In this document: one piece after another, positions 56,690 through 64,000 of the stretch
How the letters are laid out: each line of letters starts with the position of its first letter
Position numbering within the stretch: position 1 is the first letter of the stretch
Position numbers and translations under genes: made by a program
Assembly: GCA_963989385.1 (NCBI GenBank)
Contig: OZ022515.1
Coordinates: 8,712,803-8,776,802 of the forward strand
Reading direction: 5' to 3'
DNA length: 64,000 nucleotides
Source of the DNA: Ctena decussata
Lineage: Eukaryota; Mollusca; Bivalvia; Lucinida; Lucinidae
Notes under the pieces: model-generated
Told to the model about the DNA's origin: nothing
Databases searched by the model: none
What the model saw: only the letters and a program-made list of their open reading frames with translations

Positions 56690-57495
56690 TATCAAGTATT
56701 TCAGAAAATTTCACTGGATTTTAACTATTAATTCTTGAGCAACTGAAAACAATTTGACGGTACCACCAGTATCCTATGTGAAATAGATCAGTTCATGCAC
56801 TGTTCAGTATTGGGTATGCCAGTGTAGGGATGTCTACTCCGCAGACCCTCTTTTGTTATCATGTATTTCAGAAAATTTCACTGAATTGTGACTGTTAAAG
56901 TCTCCATAGTCCTATCAGTGGTAAAAACGTCTAAACTCAAATCACTGTAAAAAGCAGTTCAGCCTTCATGTTTGGTAATAAAATGTGGGTTGTTGGGCAT
57001 ATATTGAGTCATTTAACTGGCAAAACGTAGAGAAAACAAGGTTTTGAAAAAATAACAAATCGCTCAACAAAATACAATCTCCTGTTCTAGTTTCCTGTCT
57101 AGCTATGCTATATAAACATAAGCGGGATAGTGATTGGGGCTCCAGCCTGTACATTGTATTTTTACCAGTTTATTTAACGTAATGAAATTGAAAGTAGGTC
57201 ATTTTAGTTGCCAACTAAAATGACCCAAATAAATTTTCAAAATGTTTTTATGTGAAACTCTAGGATGTTTTATTTGTTTTAAGCTGGCTAATTATGGTCA
57301 TTTACAATGACGAAACTATTATATAGAGAGAAGCTTGCACCGATACCTCACGATAAAATTTTTCATGCTGATAGAGCAATGGGGCCTTTACTTCTTGAGT
57401 AACTGAAAACAATTTGACTGTAACCCCAGTATCCTAAAGTGAAATGGTTCAGTTGTATCGGGTATGCCAATGTAGGGATGTCTACTTCGCAGACT
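56690..57495. repeat. Tandem duplication, second copy split by TTAA MITE
   Basis: Unit 1 is at about 56690-56848; unit 2 is 56862-56898 plus 57388-57495. Shared text: atttcagaaaatttcactg, cttgag.aactgaaaacaatttgac.gta, gggtatgcca.tgtagggatgtctact.cgcagac. Unit 1 shows an uninterrupted TTAATTCTTGAG at the insertion site. Confidence 0.8.
56899..57387 (+). mobile_element. piggyBac-like TTAA MITE, copy 3 (489 bp)
   Basis: Same orientation and ends as 24379-24818. TTAA on the left (56895-56898), TTAC on the right. It contains a ~45-bp segment (ctccagcctgtacattgtat...) that is missing at 24379 and present in diverged form in the inverted copy. Confidence 0.82.
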
Positions 57496-59850
57496 TACCT
57501 CACACAGTGGGTTCCTTAAAGTCTTGGGGTCAGTGCAATGATTATGAGTGCTTTCCAAATTGATAGCCATTTCAGTGGCAGTAAGGTGGTGATCTGCGAC
57601 CGATGGGTCCTTTACAACCAATTAATTCGGCTGTAACTCAGGTCAAGTCCTTTGCCTTATATTTCAGCTACACAAAGTTTGAGTCAAAGGGGGAATTAAC
57701 TCTGCTTGACCTGGGGACGTCGGTCACATTTAAGGGGTCCTGACTCAATAGCTCATTAACGTAGCTAAGGAGACGTAAGGTTCAACTTAATGAACAAGTC
57801 TGAAAGAGTTCTTGAAGTTTCCAAAATTTAATGTTTCTTCTTCAAATAGATATTCAAAGTTAAGTTAACAAATTAACACATAAAAGTTCTTAAATAATAA
57901 TGTATGGCGATAACAGGTAAATCTCGTATGACTCTCTAGCTGATTTGATGACAAGTCTGTTGTTCTTTAAACTAGAAATGCTTCTTACTAAATATTAAAG
58001 TTTCAGCATTTATTTGTAACATATGTAAAAGTTACTTCCCTTGTTAATCTTTAATTTCATCAATCCAAGTTATGATTTTTGTCCTTTATAGTTCCTGACA
58101 TATAGTTCTTATTATCCAAACATGAAAACACTGGTTCCAAAGTTCACATTAAACCATCCCGACATGCAAACCTATCGAAACGGATGGCTGAGTCTGAGAC
58201 CTGATGTTTGCAGTGGCTAGACTATGCTAGACTGAGACTCGACTTAAGATTTGAATTTTAACCTGCCTTATATATGGTTCTAGGTCTAAAAGTGTCATAA
58301 TTACTTGGGGAAGTCATAAACGCCAAACTCCTTTGAGAAGAGAAGGTTTTGATTGATAAGATCATTATCAAGAGATGAGAAATGCCAAGTTCCACTATCT
58401 GCCAAATTATCTCAAAATTATGTCAATTAAAATATTCAAGTTACTCATCTGTGGAGCACAATCTCCAAGTGTCATTTTTAAATTACTTCCTACAATCTAT
58501 TGATGCAAATCAGTTTCCCTTTGAGCAAAATTATTGATATTGAATGGATTTTCAAAAAGTGATTTTGTGAGCAATATTTTAACCTAAATTATGAAATTTT
58601 ATAAAATAAATTAGTTAAATGATTTTAATAATTGTAACAAAATATTGGAATAACATTTAAATTTCTGAAATAGAAAGCACATGCAAGTCCAACATAATCA
58701 GATTATTAATATTCATGTTGTATACCTATTTTCTTTCTATTTTTATTTTTTTTTGAATTTCTATTTATTTATTTTTTTATTACTATATTTATTTACAATA
58801 AATGGGACAGAATTGTCACTTGGTGACAGATTACACAGATGAGCAAAATGTATAGCCCTGTCCTGATGTTGTGTTGTTACGCACACATGTCCCAATTTCG
58901 GTCGGTCAGTAAGCATTCCAGTTTCTCTAGGATGATGGACAAGACAGACTATAATGGAAACTTTCACTCCAAAATGAAAATGGTCGGAGTACCAAAATCA
59001 TAAGTCCACACTCGTAAGTGCTATAAACATTGACACCTCTAGAACTGATGCAACCTGCTGTTGCCTTTGACCTTGCATTAACTAGCAAAGCAATACCCTG
59101 AACTTCACTCAACTGTACCATGAGTGCAGGAGATGCAAGCAGAAATTTGTGTGTAAACCTTCAGAGTCAGTATCAATGGTATGACAAGATGTCTTGACGA
59201 ACTTGTCAGTATCATTCTGTCAGGGTTTTTTTGCTTTTCACTGCTTGCCTTACCTGCCATGGTATGTTACATGCTTGAGTAACTTTTGGCACCAGGCTTA
59301 TTGCATAGTGATCCAGATAATTATCTTACTAATTTTCATGATGTTAAACAAAGTTAAAAAGTCCATATTTAGTTATCCCGGGTTTCTATATCCTTTCAGT
59401 ATTGAACTTCATTCTCAATTTATAACACTTTTTATGTGGTATTTGTTGCCCAAACCTGTCACACATATATTTTCTCTGTATGAAACTGAGGGTAATGATG
59501 TTAGACCCAAATAACTATTAGATTAACTAAAACCCTGCTGAGCAGATCAAGTTCTTGCAGTTTTGGTATTTTTAGTGCACACTGTATGGAAGACTTTAAT
59601 ATTGTTATTGTTTTGGCAAGAAATACAACATAAAAATGTATACATCATGACCCCCATTAGCTGTACAACTGACATGTTACTGGAGATATTTTCAGTGATT
59701 TTGGGGCATTAAAATAACACATAATTTGGTCAAAACTTATCTAATACACAGTTCCAAGCCACACAGTTTCCTGTGTTCCTATAATGCATACGTCACAACT
59801 CTGAATTCCGAATTTCGAAATGCGTAGAACATAGTGGACGCTTGATTACG
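57496..59850. other. Gene-free stretch
   Basis: No supported gene. Low-complexity T/A-rich sequence at 58735-58800. The ORF at 59194-59514 has no recognisable domain. Confidence 0.4.
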
Positions 59851-60777
59851 AGGGGTGATCATTAAATAATGGAAACTAGCATTTATTTCATTAACTATGT
59901 ATAAAAACAGTACTCTAGATATATAAAATCTAAGACGCAAGCATATTTATATAATTAAGTTCTAAAGTAGTTTTTAGGAATATCGTTGCCATGGCAACGA
60001 TGCCTTAAACATCTAAGGGTTTAGTATTTAAATTTTTGCATATTTCCATGTGTATTTCCTGCTGATAAATAACAAAGAATGGATAAAGGTTTGTGATGGT
60101 ATGATGGCTTGATACAAGTCCCAGATGCTAAAAGAAAAATATAATTATTCACGCCTTGCACTCAAACCTGGCAGAAATACAGACCGTAAAATACTTTGGT
60201 TTAAGCAAAATTTAACGTTTTTCGCCGATTTTAAGCCATAGGGACCAGTTTTGTGACGTTATTGCATTTTAACAAGCAGAGTCTTGGGAGAATTGTATAG
60301 CAGAAAGAACCAAAATTATCATGTTCTTCATAACCGATCAATCAACTTTAGCATACGTCTGGCAATTACGGAATAAAATGTCAAATTCCATTAAAATCAA
60401 TTATTTCAACCCTTGCTTTAGCTTTGATTCATGCTAGATTTCAGAACATGTCCATAAACAATCATTATATGTGTGTTTCTAAAGCCAAAACCTTACTATA
60501 ACGGCAGGTGTTCCTAAATTTTGAATATCTCTTTACATATCGTACATAATGAGCATAATAAAAACACCTCCTTATCAAAATGACATCGACAAAATTCACA
60601 CGTGGTACCCGGCATGAACGTGACGTCATATGTGGCTATAGTAACACGTTAAAATTTTGATCTCAAGCATGGATTCGAAAGATCAAAAGACACATTTTGG
60701 TGTAACATGAATGATACCTATTTCTGTATAAAATCAAGTAATCTACAAAGCTGTTTCCATTACTTAATGATCACCCT
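59851..60777. mobile_element. Non-autonomous DNA transposon (927 bp)
   Basis: Ends AGGGGTGATCATTAAATAAT and, inverted, AGGGTGATCATTAAGTAATG. ACG on both sides (59848-59850, 60778-60780) is a candidate duplication. There is no transposase ORF. It carries a 20-bp perfect palindrome at 59982. Confidence 0.7.
59982..60001. promoter_or_regulatory. Perfect palindrome matching an RFX X-box
   Basis: ATCGTTGCCATGGCAACGAT contains GTTGCCATGGCAAC, which fits the X-box consensus bound by RFX factors (cilia genes). It lies inside a non-autonomous transposon, so function is unproven. Confidence 0.45.
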
Positions 60778-60959
60778 ACGTATAACGACTCTTTTCATTT
60801 TGCGAAGCCTCTGCAGAATATGGATGGGCGCCTGTAATTCAAAGCTCCTAAGGAGCTTTGAAAGAGCGGAAACTATTTGGTAGAGGTTTGGTGAAACACG
60901 TGTTTGCCTTTAAATACATTACTTTCAATGGAATTTCTTTCCTAGTAACACCAAAACGG

Positions 60960-61400
60960 AAGCGACGTATTTATGTGGCTACGTTACGTAATGACGTCAA
61001 GCGTTCCGTTCCAAAAAATCAAGACAGCATCAACGATCGCCGCTTTTGTGTGTAGATCACTACATGGTTATTCACAAAATGCAAGAAGGCGGAGCGTTGG
61101 GTGAAGTTTGAAGGAAATAAAATGCTCCGCAGAGAAGAAACCGAACAAAAAAATATAGCCAGTTTTCCGAGGGGAGAGATTAGCTCGGTCAGTTTCTCAT
61201 TCGTTTGTCAGACGGAGTTGGCAGTCGTTGAGCTGCAATAATTTTATTACAAATTTCAAAAGAAAACTTGTAAGATTGAATCCAGAATTGTACAGTGAGT
61301 AGTCAGAATAGGGTCTACACTTCAACTATGCAATTTTGTCCGAAACTTTAGGGTTAACATGGTAACAGCCATGTTAAAAGCGATGTGCTCGCCTAAAGGC
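60960..61400. repeat. Interspersed repeat shared with 33.48-33.85 kb
   Basis: Same order of shared blocks as the 33475 copy, with an extra ~100 bp in the middle. Class unknown. Confidence 0.6.
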
Positions 61401-61493
61401 AGCGCCTATTTTCATATTATCTAATTTAATCTTTAAAAGTGACTTAGACTAAGTGATAAGTGAAGAAGATATATCGGATAAACGGCTACTAAC

Positions 61494-61494
<1 letters not shown>

Positions 61495-61538
<44 letters not shown>
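61495..61538. repeat. (AG)n microsatellite
   Basis: About 22 AG units. Confidence 0.97.
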
Positions 61539-61540
<2 letters not shown>

Positions 61541-62701
61541 TGTCCTATCACAATCCACAGAGTCCTGTCAATATGTGACCTTTCTTGAGTACATGGCCTG
61601 CGAATCTTCACAATCTAATCAGAGTCCTCCCTTTTCGCATATATGATCTAAGATTGATGAATAGCTGGAAAAATATGTGGTTAAAGTCCTTTTCAACAGT
61701 ATTTCAGTCATATCAAGAGATCAGAGGGAAGTTATGAAGGGCTCCAAGCACCGTTTACGCTTTGAAGTATCTCGCCTCCAGTGACACTCGAACGTGTTAT
61801 CTCGCAACCGTTGCGCTTACAATATTGTCATGCATATGCTTTACAATCTTATATTTGGAAATTAAAAACTAAACAGAAAATCTAATCGTTTTGCAAAAGT
61901 GGGCGTCTCCGCAAGTGATCATTGTCTTCTCTTTTTTGCATAAATGATCTATAAATCCCTGATCAGTTTCGATAAAGGCGCTTTTGCGCAACCGGTTCAG
62001 TTTGCCTATCGAAATAACTATGGGGACCTAACAACTACCAAATGAAGAATCAGATCGGCTAGAACACATATGCAGGCTGATTTCAATATTAATTATGCTC
62101 AAATGGCTTTCAGGCCTCTTTGCACGCGACACTAAAATTCATTGTCTTCCTTGTAAAATTAATTGGTTCAGATTGTTTCGTTTTATACTGTTTAATCTCT
62201 TTTTTTTATTTCTATTCTAACAAACGTAAATCATTTCACTTAAAGAGTTTGTACTACAAAATTGGGAATTAAGAATTCGGAATCGTGAAATAGTACGGGA
62301 ATTAAAAATGGGCCAGCTGAGCCATCGTATGAAACAAAGGATATAAACCGGAGCTTATAATTTCTCTCTCATTCGCTCATGGTAAAAATATAGTCATGAT
62401 AAATATCATAGATAAATGGGACAATACACTTAAGTGCACTAAGCAAAACTCCTACTGATAGTGACTAGACATAGACAGAGACTTATGCAGCATGTATTTA
62501 AGCAGGGGTGCGAATGCACAGGCTGATTGGTGATTTCATATACCTTAAGCACCCATTTAGCGTATCGCGGCTCAAAAGTATAACAGTAGCATATCATTGT
62601 TAAAAAGCTGAGTCTTTATAATGCATATAGTGTCATTAAAGCTATCTGTATCTGAAAGCAGTAACGTAAAATTTCTTAGTACAGAGACAGAGAGATCTGA
62701 T
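61539..62701. other. Gene-free stretch
   Basis: No gene recognised; AT-rich. Confidence 0.35.
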
Positions 62702-62764
62702 CAAATAGTGCAGACCCAGATCAGACTGCTCCAGGAGCAGTCTGATCAGGGTCTACACTATTTG
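62702..62764. repeat. Long near-perfect hairpin (31-bp arms)
   Basis: caaatagtgcagacccagat...ctgctcc-a-ggagcag...gggtctacactatttg; arms differ at two positions. The core shares ctgatcaga with the GAGCCGCGACACGA MITE family. Confidence 0.85.
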
Positions 62765-63039
62765 CTATTTCACCAGAATCTTTTGGACGCATTACTGCAT
62801 TGTAAATCCAAACTATTCCCTTTTTAAGACATTTACGGTAATATTGTAAGGTGTCCCAATTTTTAGAACTTTAACGGTATTTAATAATGCAATAATGGAA
62901 CAGATGTACATGTACAGATTGTATCTGATATCTTAAAGAAATTCTAGTCCCTGTTAAACTGCGCACGCAATGCTTCGCAATGTTTCACAAATTAAACTTT
63001 TCTATGTATGTCTATACGATCAGTATTCATTTCCTCTTA

Positions 63040-63100
63040 TGTTGTTGTGTCACAATCTGAGAGAAATAAAAGTTGCATTCTGTTCTGTTCTGTTCTGTCA
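63040..63100 (+). repeat. Probable 3' end of a 5'-truncated LINE with TTCTG tail
   Basis: aaataaaagttgcattctg followed by a short (TTCTG)n run at about 63075-63097. The look is that of LINE microsatellite tails, but no coding part is present. Confidence 0.35.
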
Positions 63101-63516
63101 AGGCCTTTGAAATTGATACATTCTTTTTAAAACAAATTATATTTTTTATTTCTTCCTCATCCTTGATGCTTTAAAAAAGACGCGAAGCTCACTGGAGCAT
63201 ATCTAGTTTATTTTTCAAATATACCTTAACATGTTTCATTCAAAATTCAGTATTTAAATCAGGAAGTATCCTTTATATTGTATGGACTCACGATTTTACG
63301 CTCTTGTTTAACTTCAAGAAAGTGTGCATTACCTTCAATTTTTGTCACGCAATATATTAGCAGACGTATGTGGATGAAGCATGAATAGGTATGAGCAATT
63401 TTACAATAATAATTGTTTTGTGCTAAATGTGTTATTAAGCTAGCGAGCAGTTTAAGCCTATAAAGAGTTTAGTTTCATTGACTGTTTCTGGCATTCATGT
63501 GGTTATTAATTTACCA

Positions 63517-63690
63517 AGCCGTGCAAGGTCGTTGGTTTTCTCCGGTGGTTTCCCCGTCCGGGGTCGGTGGTTTTGTCCGGGTACTCCGGTTTCCTCCACC
63601 AGTATAGGACCACAAACGCGCCAACATCCGTGCCATCGAGAGTATTTGAATAAGTTCACGTGAGCTGTCAATGCAATCGATCTAAAATAA
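63517..63690. repeat. Molluscan-type interspersed repeat fragment
   Basis: ggttttgtccgggtactccg, gtttcctccaccagtatagg and accacaaacgcgccaacatc resemble a repeat tail common in marine invertebrate genomes. The overlapping ORFs on both strands are by-products. Confidence 0.45.
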
Positions 63691-64000
63691 ATATAGTTTA
63701 CATTTTTTGATACCAAGCCGTGCCATGGGAACGTAAAAGGACAACTGTATTTATGCAGCTTTATTATTTTACAAAGCTCTAAAATGTGTAAATTTGTGAA
63801 ACGGAACACAGAAACTCTACTTGGTCTACGAGCTTTCGTTTAATATTCCAATTGATTCATTTGCACATGAAAAGATTAATATGTCCGATGATGCCAATGC
63901 TCAAAAGGAAATTTCCCCAGCTTCGATTATCTATTTCAAGCTGTCAGAACAGATTACGCACTGATAACCTGGAGAGTTTCTTACTGATATTTACATTTAA
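63691..64000. other. Window-end sequence
   Basis: AT-rich, no feature seen. Confidence 0.35.

Overview
This is a eukaryotic, AT-rich, TE-dense window, most likely from a marine bivalve mollusc. The inference rests on lophotrochozoan-type tRNA-SINEs, abundant acatgta-type words, Ty3/gypsy and Gmr1-like LTR elements, and PIF/Harbinger, piggyBac-like and CACTA-like DNA transposons. I see no convincing host protein-coding gene, rRNA, CRISPR or bacterial feature in the 64 kb. Every protein I recognise is encoded by a transposable element.

Layout. (1) 1-9583 is a very young Ty3/gypsy element. The 5' LTR is cut by the window edge; then come a tRNA-Pro-type primer site, gag, protease, RT-RNaseH-integrase, an extra C2H2 zinc-finger ORF, a polypurine tract and a complete 1062-bp 3' LTR. 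The visible LTR parts differ at only about one base. One in-frame stop separates protease from RT. (2) 9584-20150 holds no gene, but has a 0.9-kb foldback element, a LINE 3' end, SINE-like repeats, an ACGTC-rich patch, a G-tract and a short tandem duplication. (3) 20158-39661 is a nested retroelement complex. A decayed Gmr1-like element (SCAN-like gag, protease, integrase placed BEFORE RT) is flanked by inverted LTR/leader copies. The longer LTR carries an extended heat-shock-element array, a TATA box and AATAAA. The LTRs also carry a tRNA-like segment with Pol III A and B boxes. The integrase is split by a 13,393-bp insertion (23756-37148) with CACAG... inverted termini, subterminal repeats and a 3-bp CCA duplication; removing it rejoins the integrase frame. 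(4) Inside that insertion are more layers: a piggyBac-like TTAA MITE (two copies), a pogo/Tigger-like element with a PIF/Harbinger element near its end, a TA-type MITE inside the Harbinger element, a foldback MITE, two copies of one tRNA-SINE, a second SINE type and another TA-type MITE. (5) 39662-64000 is intergenic, with minisatellite, MITE, hairpin and microsatellite features and no supported gene.

The most interesting biology is the regulatory content of the LTRs at 20.2-21.2 kb (mirrored at 38.6-39.7 kb). They combine many in-register nGAAn/nTTCn units next to a TATA box with a tRNA-like Pol III promoter. This suggests a heat- or stress-responsive retroelement family, comparable in principle to plant ONSEN. 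Next in interest are the CACTA-like giant insertion, the Gmr1 domain order and the extra zinc-finger ORF in the young gypsy element.
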